A stretch of 64,000 bases of DNA from Chryseobacterium sp. MEBOG06 (lineage in GTDB: Bacteria; Bacteroidota; Bacteroidia; Flavobacteriales; Weeksellaceae). The stretch's first letter is position 1. Each line of letters begins with the position of its first letter. Positions 53,538 through 62,060 of this stretch are shown here, one piece after another. The notes beneath the pieces were generated by a model. The model saw nothing but the letters and a program-made list of their open reading frames with translations, searched no databases and was not told where the DNA came from. A program made the position numbers and the translations under genes. Location: contig NZ_CP084580.1 of the NCBI RefSeq assembly GCF_021869765.1, forward strand, positions 4,650,001 through 4,714,000, read 5' to 3'.

Positions 53538-54299
53538 TTATTCTGCATCGAAATCAGCATCTGTATCAGCAGACACCTTTTCTCCTTCTTCTTTAGATTT
53601 TTCTTTATCAGCTTTTCTTTGAGACTGACCTTCTTTGATAGATTCAGAAACTACGCTAAGGATCATATCAATAGACTTAGAAGCATCATCGTTTCCTGGG
53701 ATAACGAAGTCAACTTTTCTAGGGTCAGAGTTTGTATCAACGATACCGAAAACTGGAATACCTAATTTCTTAGCTTCAGTTACCGCGATGTGTTCTCTTA
53801 AGATATCAACTACAAATACAGCAGATGGAAGTCTAACCATGTCAGAAATAGAACCTAAGTTCTTCTCTAAGTTAGCTCTTTGTCTGTCAACTTGTAATCT
53901 TTCTTTTTTAGATAAAGTTTCGAACGTACCGTCTTTTTTCATTTTGTCGATAGAGTTCATCTTCTTTACAGCCTTTCTGATAGTAACGAAATTCGTTAAC
54001 ATACCTCCCGGCCATCTTTCTGTAATATAAGGCATATTAAGTTCAGAAGCGTGTTTTGCAACTACTTCTTTCGCTTGCTTTTTAGTAGCTACGAAAAGAA
54101 CTTTTTTACCTGCAGAAGTTAATTTTTCTAAAGCGCTGCACGCCTCATCCAATTTAACTGCTGTTTTATGTAAGTCTACAATGTGAATACCGTTTTTCTC
54201 CATAAAAATGTATGGAGCCATATTTGGATTCCACTTTCTAGTCATGTGACCGAAGTGTACGCCAGCCTCTAAAAGGTCTTTTACATTTGCTTTTGCCAT
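53538..54299 (-). CDS. rpsB: 30S ribosomal protein S2
   Basis: A 253-residue small-subunit protein. LLEAGVHFGHMTRKWNPNMAPYIF is the S2 signature and PSAVFVVDILREHIAVTEAKKLGIPVFGIVDTNSDP the second block. The C-terminal tail is acidic and Lys-rich. It follows rpsI after an unusually long gap of 182 bases that holds no ORF and could contain an autoregulatory leader. tsf does not follow; a terminator does. Confidence 0.97.
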   Translation of the reverse strand: MAKANVKDLLEAGVHFGHMTRKWNPNMAPYIFMEKNGIHIVDLHKTAVKLDEACSALEKLTSAGKKVLFVATKKQAKEVVAKHASELNMPYITERWPGGMLTNFVTIRKAVKKMNSIDKMKKDGTFETLSKKERLQVDRQRANLEKNLGSISDMVRLPSAVFVVDILREHIAVTEAKKLGIPVFGIVDTNSDPRKVDFVIPGNDDASKSIDMILSVVSESIKEGQSQRKADKEKSKEEGEKVSADTDADFDAE

Positions 54300-54481
54300 G
54301 TTTTCTGTTTTTGTTAGTTTACTTTCCGTCTTTTAAACAATCAACAACTTCTTTAGATGGGAGAAGCGTTTGGATGCTAAACGTAACGGGCAATTTTTTT
54401 GTTTTGATCAATAGATTTAGAGACAAGATAACAAATTGAATAAATTCTGAAATTTGAGATCTTGAATCTGAAGTCTGAAAA

Positions 54482-54868
54482 TTAACGTTTTGAGAATTGG
54501 AATCTCTTTCTTGCTTTTTTCTGACCTGGCTTCTTTCTTTCCACCATTCTTGCGTCTCTTGTAAGTAAACCAGCTGGCTTCAATGCTAATCTGAACTCTG
54601 CGTTAATTTCGCATAAAGCTCTTGAAATACCTAATCTGATAGCCTCTGCCTGACCTGTATTTCCACCACCGAATACGTTTACGGTAACGTCATACTGACC
54701 AACAGTCTCAGAAAGGATGAACGGCTGGTTTAATTTGTAAACCATCACGTCTGTAGAGAAATATTCTTTAGCATCTTTACCGTTTACTGTAATGTTTCCA
54801 GAACCTGGTCTTACATAAACTCTTGCTACAGAAGTTTTTCTTCTTCCGATTTTGTGAACTATAGACAT
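54482..54868 (-). CDS. rpsI: 30S ribosomal protein S9
   Basis: A 128-residue small-subunit protein. GRRKTSVARVYVRPGSGNITVNGK opens the family pattern, GGGNTGQAEAIRLGISRAL follows, and the C-terminus is the basic RKKPGQKKARKRFQFSKR tail that reaches the ribosomal P site. Six bases separate it from rplM, so the two are co-transcribed. Confidence 0.97.
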   Translation of the reverse strand: MSIVHKIGRRKTSVARVYVRPGSGNITVNGKDAKEYFSTDVMVYKLNQPFILSETVGQYDVTVNVFGGGNTGQAEAIRLGISRALCEINAEFRLALKPAGLLTRDARMVERKKPGQKKARKRFQFSKR

Positions 54869-54874
54869 AATTAA

Positions 54875-55330
54875 TTATTTAAATTCGTTAACATTAATTG
54901 TTTTCGGCTGTTGAGCTTCATGTTTGTGCTCAGTTCCTTCATATAAATAAAGGTTCTTAAGAATAGCAGATCCTAATCTGTTTTTTGGTAACATACCTTT
55001 TACAGACTTTTCTAATACTTTTAAAGAATCTTTCTTTTGAAGTTCAGCCGCAGTCATAGACTTCTGTCCACCAGGGTATCCTGTATGCCAGATATAAGTC
55101 TTATCAGCCCACTTGTTTCCGGAAAGTGTAATTTTCCCAGCATTCAAAACGATTACGTTATCACCACAATCTACGTGAGGTGTAAAATTCGTTTTGTGCT
55201 TACCTCTCAAAATCTTTGCAACCGTAGAAGCTAGTCTTCCTAACGGCTGTCCTTCAGCGTCTACCACAACCCATTCTTTATTAGCAGTAGCTTTGTTCGC
55301 TGAAACAGTTTTGTAACTTAATGTATTCAC
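54875..55330 (-). CDS. rplM: 50S ribosomal protein L13
   Basis: A 151-residue large-subunit protein, first gene of the rplM-rpsI-rpsB operon. WVVVDAEGQPLGRLASTVAKILRGKHKTNFTPHVDCGD and the KGMLPKNRLG block are diagnostic. A complete promoter lies upstream on the minus strand at 55377-55405, giving a 5' leader of roughly 40 bases. Confidence 0.97.
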   Translation of the reverse strand: MNTLSYKTVSANKATANKEWVVVDAEGQPLGRLASTVAKILRGKHKTNFTPHVDCGDNVIVLNAGKITLSGNKWADKTYIWHTGYPGGQKSMTAAELQKKDSLKVLEKSVKGMLPKNRLGSAILKNLYLYEGTEHKHEAQQPKTINVNEFK

Positions 55331-55675
55331 ACGTTTTAGTTAAAGATTAAACATAATTTACCCCTAAAAGGGTGTGCAAAGGTACAATTTATTTTTGTAA
55401 CCCAAAAACATATTTTATTTAATCTATATAATATCTGCTATCCGACTCTCTATCAATAGATATTAAGCTTATTTATTCCTTTGGCATACATCTTGTAAAT
55501 AGTTGTGCCGATGAAAAAAAAACGTTAACAGATTCTAAAAACACAAATGATAAAGCAAAGAGTTTATTCCCTCGGCTCTTTCTTTTATTAATTTTACTTT
55601 AAAGATTTTCGTAAAAGTTTGTTGATATAATTTATTTATTCATTAAATAATTATATTTGCGCCAAACCCAGAACT
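55331..55675. other. Divergent gap between rplM and the DUF3667-like gene
   Basis: 345 bases with the rplM promoter on the minus strand and, for the plus-strand gene, a TATATTTG -7 element at 55652-55659. The middle (about 55420-55640) is AT-rich and shows no ORF, repeat or hairpin that I can support. Confidence 0.7.
55377..55405 (-). promoter_or_regulatory. Promoter of rplM-rpsI-rpsB (TTG-N18-TACCTTTG)
   Basis: On the minus strand TTG at 55405-55403 and TACCTTTG at 55384-55377 with an 18-base spacer: a full match to the flavobacterial promoter pattern, 47 bases before the rplM ATG. Confidence 0.8.
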
Positions 55676-56779
55676 ATGAGCCACGGAAAAATCAGAGAAG
55701 ATAAAACCTGCTTAAACTGCGGGCATCAGGTCGAAGAAAGATACTGCCCGGCGTGTGGACAGGAAAATATCGAAAGACGCCAGCCTTTCCATTTTCTTTT
55801 CACCCACTTCGTTGAAGATTTCACCCATTATGACGGACAGTTTTGGGGAACCGTAAAAAATCTACTGTTTAAACCGGGGAAGCTTACCAATGTTTATCTG
55901 GAAGGTAAGAGACAGAAATTTGTACCTCCGGTAAAGCTATATATTTTTGTCAGTTTCGTTACCTTTTTTGTATTTGCTCTTTTTCCAATGGTCAACGTTA
56001 ACTTTGGCAACAGAGACGACGTAGCTTCCAGCAAAGGAAAGTTTATCGAAAAAATAACATCTATTGATACTCAGCAAATGCTGGATAGTATAAAAGCAAA
56101 AAAAAATCTGACCGCAGAAGACTCCCTGACTATTAAAGGCATAAGTGCCCTTCCAGATTCTGCTAAAATAGAGAATTTGCAAGAGACGTTCGAAATGGAC
56201 AAAAAAATTGATGACAATATGGGTTATGGGGCATACAAAACAAGGAAGTCTTATGATTCTGCAACAGCTAAAAGTCCCTCATTTTTTGATTTTATTCAGG
56301 TCCCGATCGCTCATAAGTTCTTTGAACTGAAAGAAAAGGGAATAACAAAAGAGGAGATTCTCAAAAATATGATGGAAAAATCATTTCATAATTTACCCAA
56401 GGCTCTTTTTATATACCTCCCTCTGTTTGCATTCTTTTTATGGATTTTCCACAGTAAGAAAAAGTGGTGGTATTTCGATCATGGAATTTTTACGCTCCAT
56501 TATTTCTCATTCCTTTTAATGAATATTTTACTCATATTCCTTATTGCTAAACTGATCAGCCTGTCAAATATTGGATTTATCAATCTTCTTCTATATGTAC
56601 TATTGTCTGCTCTGCTGCTATACATTATAGCCTATTTCTTCATCGCACACCGAAGAGTTTACCATGCCCATGGTATAGTGAGCTTTTTCATTGGAAGTAT
56701 GCTGTTTGCCCTTAATTTCTTTACCTTTATGGTTTTAGTTGTAGGGCTTGCTCTGATAAGCTTCCTGATGATTCATTAA
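55676..56779 (+). CDS. DUF3667-like zinc-ribbon membrane protein
   Basis: A 367-residue protein. An N-terminal zinc ribbon (CLNCGHQ at residues 12-18 and CPACGQEN) is followed by RQPFHFLFTHFVEDFTHYDGQFWGTVKNLLFKPGKL, the DUF3667 signature, and five predicted membrane segments: one at about 85-105, and four near the C-terminus with WWYFDHGIFTLHYFSFLLM. A polar loop of about 130 residues separates the first and second membrane parts. Function unknown; the family is widespread in Bacteroidota. Confidence 0.85.
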   Translation: MSHGKIREDKTCLNCGHQVEERYCPACGQENIERRQPFHFLFTHFVEDFTHYDGQFWGTVKNLLFKPGKLTNVYLEGKRQKFVPPVKLYIFVSFVTFFVFALFPMVNVNFGNRDDVASSKGKFIEKITSIDTQQMLDSIKAKKNLTAEDSLTIKGISALPDSAKIENLQETFEMDKKIDDNMGYGAYKTRKSYDSATAKSPSFFDFIQVPIAHKFFELKEKGITKEEILKNMMEKSFHNLPKALFIYLPLFAFFLWIFHSKKKWWYFDHGIFTLHYFSFLLMNILLIFLIAKLISLSNIGFINLLLYVLLSALLLYIIAYFFIAHRRVYHAHGIVSFFIGSMLFALNFFTFMVLVVGLALISFLMIH

Positions 56780-56816
56780 AATATACAACAAAGCTGTTTT
56801 TTAAACATCCTCTTTT

Positions 56817-57149
56817 TTATTTTCTTAAGGACTTGCTTCCTCTGAAGCTGGCAAATAAATAATAAGCGACAAAAACAGTAGAAAACTTAAGAATAGACGG
56901 AATCGCCAATTCAAGCTTAAAAATTAAAGTTCCAACAAGGACTAGAATTCCCATGGCTACAAATGACAACCCTAGCTTCTGAGGCAGTGTAAAGTCCGGA
57001 GAATCTAAATAATAAGCAGTCCCCCAGGCAGAACCGAAGGCAATGGCATAATAAAAATCCAGTCCGATATTTTCCGAACTTAAAAAGAAATAATTGATAA
57101 GGAAGCTTACTACAGTTCCTAATCCGAAATACATCAAAGCTTTTTGCAT
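56817..57149 (-). CDS. Small membrane protein
   Basis: A 110-residue protein with four predicted membrane helices (about 3-20, 28-44, 58-76, 82-100) and a basic C-terminus (FRGSKSLRK). No signature motif is recognised. It is alone on the minus strand between a plus-strand membrane protein gene and icmF. A transport or integrity role cannot be deduced. Confidence 0.7.
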   Translation of the reverse strand: MQKALMYFGLGTVVSFLINYFFLSSENIGLDFYYAIAFGSAWGTAYYLDSPDFTLPQKLGLSFVAMGILVLVGTLIFKLELAIPSILKFSTVFVAYYLFASFRGSKSLRK

Positions 57150-57376
57150 ATCTGTAAAATATTTTGCAAAAGTAGAGAAATTAATTCTAGAATTTTAAGA
57201 TAGGATAAATTGGAAAAAAACGGTGCGATTCATTGTGCCCTGCAGCTCTGAGACTTTTAAATTCTGAAACCTCAGAACTCTCAAACCGAAAAAAGGGGAG
57301 ATATAATTAAATAGGCTTAAACAAACAAATGAAAATCAATACGATATATTCAAACACAAGGTTCTTTTTTTATTAT

Positions 57377-57384
57377 TATATTTG
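57377..57384 (+). promoter_or_regulatory. -7 promoter element (TATATTTG) of icmF
   Basis: An exact TAnnTTTG match 27 bases before the icmF ATG. No TTG is present at the ideal upstream distance. Confidence 0.5.
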
Positions 57385-57411
57385 AGAACTTAGAAACTTT
57401 CTAGAATTTTT

Positions 57412-60400
57412 ATGGAAACCCAAAAATATACTCCAACCAACAAGGTAAGAATTGTAACAGCTGCCTCATTATTTGATGGGCATGATGCTGCAATCAATAT
57501 TATGCGTCGTGTCATTCAGGGAACAGGATGCGAAGTGATCCACCTGGGACATGATAAGTCTGCAGAGGAAGTTGTGAATACTGCGATCCAGGAAGATGCT
57601 AATGCTATTGCACTGACATCATATCAGGGAGGTCACAATGAATATTTCAAATACATCTACGACCTGCTGAGAGAGAAAAACTCACCACAGATTAAAATCT
57701 TTGGCGGCGGCGGCGGTGTAATTCTTCCCGAAGAGATTAAGGATCTGATGGATTACGGGATCGACAGAATTTATTCTCCGGATGACGGCCGTGAGCTTGG
57801 CCTGCAGGGAATGATTGATGATCTGGTAAAAAGATCAGATTTTGCAACAGGAAAAGACGTTACAGCAGGTGATCTGGACTCCATCAGCTTTGAAAACTCT
57901 ACAAGTATTGCCAAAATCATTTCTGCTGTTGAAAACTTTTCAGAAGAAAAACCTGATTTAGTAAAGGCTATTGACGAAAAATCAAAAGATTTAAATATTC
58001 CCATTATTGGTATCACAGGTACCGGTGGAGCGGGAAAATCATCTTTAACAGACGAGTTGGTAAGACGCTTTTTACGTTCCAATACTGATAAGAAAATCGC
58101 TATCATCTCCATTGACCCTTCTAAAAAGAAAACAGGAGGTGCCCTCTTAGGTGACAGAATTCGTATGAACGCGATCAATGATTCAAGAGTTTATATGCGT
58201 TCAATGGCAACCAGAGAAAACAATGTTTCTGTTTCTCCGTTTATTCATTCAGCATTAAATGTCCTTAAGCTGGCTCATCCTGATGTAATTATTCTTGAAA
58301 CTTCAGGTATTGGACAATCAGGTTCAGAGGTTTCTGATTTTGCTGATGTTTCCATGTATGTAATGACTCCTGAATATGGAGCTTCCACTCAGCTGGAAAA
58401 AATTGATATGTTGGATTATGCTGATTTAGTTGCTTTAAATAAATCTGACAAACGTGGCGCTCTTGATGCTCTTCAGGCCGTAAGAAAGCAGTTCCAGAGA
58501 AACCATTTATTATGGGAAAGCCCATTGGATGATATGCCTGTTTATGCAACAAAAGCATCTCAGTTTAATGATCATGGAACGACAGAATTATACAACAGAT
58601 TAATTTCAAAAGTAAACGATAAATTTTCCGATTTAAATCTAAAAACATTTGTTGAACAGGAAATTACTGAGGAAGTAACAATTATTCCTCCAAAAAGAGT
58701 TCGTTATCTGTCCGAAATTGTTGAAAACAACAGAATATATGATGCAACTGTTGAAAAACAGGCTGAATTGGCTAGAAAAATGTATCATATTGAAGGGGTA
58801 AAGAATATCCTTTCCAATGAAATTTTAGATGCTGAATATCAAAAAGCAGAAAAAGATCTTCAACAGGAAAATATTGACTTCCTGAAAACGTGGGACGATA
58901 CGAAAAAAGCCTTTCATGAAGAGTTTTATTCTTATTTCGTTCGTGGAAAAGAAATTAAAGTTGAGACCTCTACAGAATCATTATCCCATTTAAGAATTCC
59001 AAAAATTGCTTTACCAAAATATACAGATTGGGGTGATCTGATCAAATGGAAAGGCCAGGAAAACCTTCCGGGAGGATTCCCTTTTACAGCAGGAATTTAT
59101 CCTTTCAAAAGAACAGGTGAAGATCCTACAAGGATGTTTGCCGGAGAAGGAGGTCCGGAAAGAACCAACAGGAGATTCCATTATGTTTCTGCAGAAATGC
59201 CTGCAAAACGTTTATCTACTGCTTTTGACTCTGTTACTTTATATGGTCAGGATCCCGCTTTACCACCGGATATTTATGGAAAAATCGGAAATGCAGGAGT
59301 CTCTATTGCAACACTGGATGATGCCAAAAAACTGTATTCCGGATTTGATCTGGTGAATGCATTGACTTCAGTTTCAATGACCATCAACGGACCTGCCCCA
59401 ATGCTTCTGGCTTTCTTCATGAATGCAGCCATCGACCAGAATGTTGAGAAATATATTGCTGAACATGGGCTGGAATCTAAAGTTGAAGCTGTTTTAAAAG
59501 CAAAATTTGATGATAAAGGATTAGAGAGACCAAAATACAATGGTGAACTTCCTCCGTCCAATAATGGTTTAGGATTAAAACTATTAGGAATTACAGGAGA
59601 TGAGGTAATTCCTGCGGAAGCTTATGCTGAAATTAAGGCTAAAACGATTGCGACAGTTCGTGGTACCGTTCAGGCTGATATTTTAAAAGAAGACCAGGCT
59701 CAGAATACCTGTATTTTCTCTACTGAATTCGCCCTAAGGCTTATGGGGGATGTTCAGGAATATTTCATTACAGAAAAAGTAAGAAACTTCTACTCGGTTT
59801 CTATTTCCGGATATCACATTGCAGAAGCAGGAGCCAACCCGGTTTCTCAGTTAGCATTTACTCTGGCCAATGGTTTCACCTATGTGGAATATTATTTATC
59901 AAGAGGAATGGATATCAATGATTTTGCACCCAACCTATCATTCTTCTTCTCCAACGGTATTGATCCTGAATATTCAGTAATCGGACGTGTAGCAAGAAGA
60001 ATCTGGGCAAAAGCAATGAAGTTAAAATACGGAGCAGACGAAAGAAGCCAGATGTTGAAATACCACATCCAGACTTCCGGACGTTCTCTACACGCTCAGG
60101 AAATTGATTTCAATGATATCAGAACAACGCTTCAGGCACTTTATGCGATCTACGACAACTGTAATTCTCTTCATACAAATGCTTACGATGAAGCTATTAC
60201 CACACCTACAGAGCAGTCTGTAAGAAGAGCAATGGCCATTCAGTTGATTATCAATAAAGAATTAGGATTAGCTAAAAATGAAAATCCATTACAAGGTTCA
60301 TTTATTATTGAAGAATTAACGGATCTTGTGGAGGAAGCTGTTTATACAGAATTCGACAGAATTACAGAAAGAGGCGGTGTTCTCGGAGCCATGGAAACCA

Positions 60401-60759
60401 TGTACCAGCGCTCTAAAATCCAGGAAGAATCTATGCATTATGAATGGCTGAAGCATACAGGCGAATATCCTATTATCGGGGTTAACACTTTCCTTGGGAA
60501 AGACGGTTCTCCAACGGTTCGTCCGGGAGAGGTTATCCGTTCTACTGAAGAAGAAAAGCAGGTTCAGATTGAGACGCTTCATAATTTCCAGAAATCTAAT
60601 GAAAATAAATCTGAGGAAGCCCTTAGAAAACTGCAATATGCTGCAATCAATCAACAAAACCTATTCGGTGTGATGATGGATGCGGTGAAGTATTGTTCTC
60701 TTGGGCAGATCACCAATGCTTTATTTGAAGTGGGTGGTAAGTACAGAAGAAATATGTAG
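57412..60759 (+). CDS. icmF: Fused isobutyryl-CoA mutase / GTPase chaperone
   Basis: An 1115-residue protein that joins three parts normally found as separate subunits: a cobalamin-binding domain (1-150; DGHDAAINIMRR with the B12-ligand His24, GGGGGVI), a MeaB-like GTPase chaperone (about 195-410; P loop GTGGAGKS at 203-210, VIILETSGIGQ), and the mutase barrel (about 560-1110; AGEGGPERTNRRFHYVS, VSISGYHIAEAGANPVSQLAFTLANG). It isomerises isobutyryl-CoA and butyryl-CoA, linking branched-chain amino acid and short-chain fatty acid metabolism. The GTPase domain protects the cofactor. B12 is required. A terminator follows. Confidence 0.95.
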   Translation: METQKYTPTNKVRIVTAASLFDGHDAAINIMRRVIQGTGCEVIHLGHDKSAEEVVNTAIQEDANAIALTSYQGGHNEYFKYIYDLLREKNSPQIKIFGGGGGVILPEEIKDLMDYGIDRIYSPDDGRELGLQGMIDDLVKRSDFATGKDVTAGDLDSISFENSTSIAKIISAVENFSEEKPDLVKAIDEKSKDLNIPIIGITGTGGAGKSSLTDELVRRFLRSNTDKKIAIISIDPSKKKTGGALLGDRIRMNAINDSRVYMRSMATRENNVSVSPFIHSALNVLKLAHPDVIILETSGIGQSGSEVSDFADVSMYVMTPEYGASTQLEKIDMLDYADLVALNKSDKRGALDALQAVRKQFQRNHLLWESPLDDMPVYATKASQFNDHGTTELYNRLISKVNDKFSDLNLKTFVEQEITEEVTIIPPKRVRYLSEIVENNRIYDATVEKQAELARKMYHIEGVKNILSNEILDAEYQKAEKDLQQENIDFLKTWDDTKKAFHEEFYSYFVRGKEIKVETSTESLSHLRIPKIALPKYTDWGDLIKWKGQENLPGGFPFTAGIYPFKRTGEDPTRMFAGEGGPERTNRRFHYVSAEMPAKRLSTAFDSVTLYGQDPALPPDIYGKIGNAGVSIATLDDAKKLYSGFDLVNALTSVSMTINGPAPMLLAFFMNAAIDQNVEKYIAEHGLESKVEAVLKAKFDDKGLERPKYNGELPPSNNGLGLKLLGITGDEVIPAEAYAEIKAKTIATVRGTVQADILKEDQAQNTCIFSTEFALRLMGDVQEYFITEKVRNFYSVSISGYHIAEAGANPVSQLAFTLANGFTYVEYYLSRGMDINDFAPNLSFFFSNGIDPEYSVIGRVARRIWAKAMKLKYGADERSQMLKYHIQTSGRSLHAQEIDFNDIRTTLQALYAIYDNCNSLHTNAYDEAITTPTEQSVRRAMAIQLIINKELGLAKNENPLQGSFIIEELTDLVEEAVYTEFDRITERGGVLGAMETMYQRSKIQEESMHYEWLKHTGEYPIIGVNTFLGKDGSPTVRPGEVIRSTEEEKQVQIETLHNFQKSNENKSEEALRKLQYAAINQQNLFGVMMDAVKYCSLGQITNALFEVGGKYRRNM

Positions 60760-60822
60760 TCCATAGCCGGACAGGCAATTTGAAAAATAAACCGTTTCAC
60801 GACGGGAAAAATATAAATTAAC

Positions 60823-60852
60823 AACCTCAAGGAGTTTTCTTTGAGGTTTTTT
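60823..60852 (+). terminator. Terminator of icmF
   Basis: An 8-bp stem AACCTCAA / TTGAGGTT with a 10-base loop, followed by a T run, about 65 bases after the stop codon. Confidence 0.8.
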
Positions 60853-60991
60853 GTATTTTTATTCAGCCGTTGCCAAGATTCAAAAACCTTGACAAGAGTT
60901 GAAATTATTAAAAACTGATAAGCATGAAAAAAGAACTTCCAATCAAAAAACATTTGAAAACTCCTTATTTTTGGGAGATTTTTATTTTTAT

Positions 60992-61702
60992 ATGAAACCA
61001 AAAGCCCTATTCAACTGGAGCAGTGGAAAAGATTCCGCCCTTACCCTTTACAAAACACTAAAAGAAGATCAGTACGAGGTCACTACCCTACTCACCAGCA
61101 TCAATCAGGAATTTCAAAGGATTTCCATGCATGGCGTACATATATCTCTTCTGGAGCAGCAGGCTTCTGCTCTTGGAATTCCTTTGGTTAAAATGGAACT
61201 TCCCAAAGAACCTTCTATGGAGGAATATCAGGATATTATGACTGGAACTATGGCTAAGGTTCAAGCTCAGGGTGTCACTCATTCTATTTTTGGAGATATC
61301 TTTCTCGACGATCTTCGTCAATACAGAGAAGATCAGTTAAGCAGAATTGGTATGCACGCTGTATTTCCGCTTTGGAAACAAAATACATCATATCTCATTC
61401 GTGAATTTTTGAGTCTTGGTTTTAAAACTATCGTAACCTGTGTAAATGGCAGCTATCTTGATAAAAGCTTTGCAGGAAGGATTATTAACCAGCAATTCCT
61501 TGATGACCTTCCTGAAAACGTAGATCCATGTGGAGAAAACGGAGAGTTTCACACATTCACCTTTGACGGACCTATTTTTAAAAATCCTATTCAGTTTGAA
61601 ATCGGAGATACTGTAAAAAAAACATATCCGAAACCAAAAACTGAAGCTGCAGAGGAAGATAACGAATATATTTTCTGGTTCTGTGATCTTATTTCAAAGT
61701 AA
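60992..61702 (+). CDS. Dph6-related ATP pyrophosphatase
   Basis: A 236-residue N-type PP-loop enzyme. The ATP loop is FNWSSGKDSALTLYKTL (residues 7-23) and the Dph6-type block VTHSIFGDIFLDDLRQYRE and the late HTFTFDGPIFKNPI are diagnostic. In eukaryotes and archaea relatives form diphthamide on EF2; bacteria lack that target, so the bacterial role is uncertain (amide ligation or a modified small molecule). ATG 60992 is preferred over an upstream start because it lies 19 bases after a TATTTTTG -7 element (60966-60973) and gives the family's normal N-terminus. Confidence 0.88.
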   Translation: MKPKALFNWSSGKDSALTLYKTLKEDQYEVTTLLTSINQEFQRISMHGVHISLLEQQASALGIPLVKMELPKEPSMEEYQDIMTGTMAKVQAQGVTHSIFGDIFLDDLRQYREDQLSRIGMHAVFPLWKQNTSYLIREFLSLGFKTIVTCVNGSYLDKSFAGRIINQQFLDDLPENVDPCGENGEFHTFTFDGPIFKNPIQFEIGDTVKKTYPKPKTEAAEEDNEYIFWFCDLISK

Positions 61703-62060
61703 CCCTTCATCATTTTAAATAAATCACCTCTTATTTTTTTATCACGGATGCATGATTCCTTTTTATTCATGCATCCGCAGCATAAAAATATTGAGCCACT
61801 AACTTTGCTAAATTGATCTGATTTTTCAGAGTCATCCCTTGTCTTATCAATCAGATAACCAATGTATACGACCTTTTTTTTCGAATATTCTTTTATCCTT
61901 TCCAGTACATCTATTACTGTTGAACACTTCTGAAACAGCCATTAAACGGATTTAAAAGAGAAATAATTATGCTTCTTAGCATACATTTTGCATCCTGTAA
62001 GGCTCTTGAATATTTCATATATTTAAGAGTACGAATTACAATATTAAAAATAAAACACCC
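61703..62060. other. Intergenic region before the serine hydrolase
   Basis: 358 bases without an intact gene. It holds a perfect 11-bp inverted repeat (61745-61777), a minus-strand frame without a start codon that reads like protein (about 61741-61941), and no convincing promoter in front of the GTG at 62061. Confidence 0.6.
61745..61777. repeat. Perfect 11-bp inverted repeat
   Basis: Arms CGGATGCATGA (61745-61755) and TCATGCATCCG (61767-61777) around an 11-base AT-rich loop. No T tract follows in either direction, so it is not a typical terminator. Each arm contains the palindrome ATGCAT. It could be an operator or the remains of a small repeat element. Confidence 0.65.

Noticed and set aside
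55331..55376. rplM leader considered as a riboswitch or ribosomal-protein binding leader
   Set aside because: Only about 45 bases long with one weak ACCC/GGGT pairing; too short for a known aptamer.
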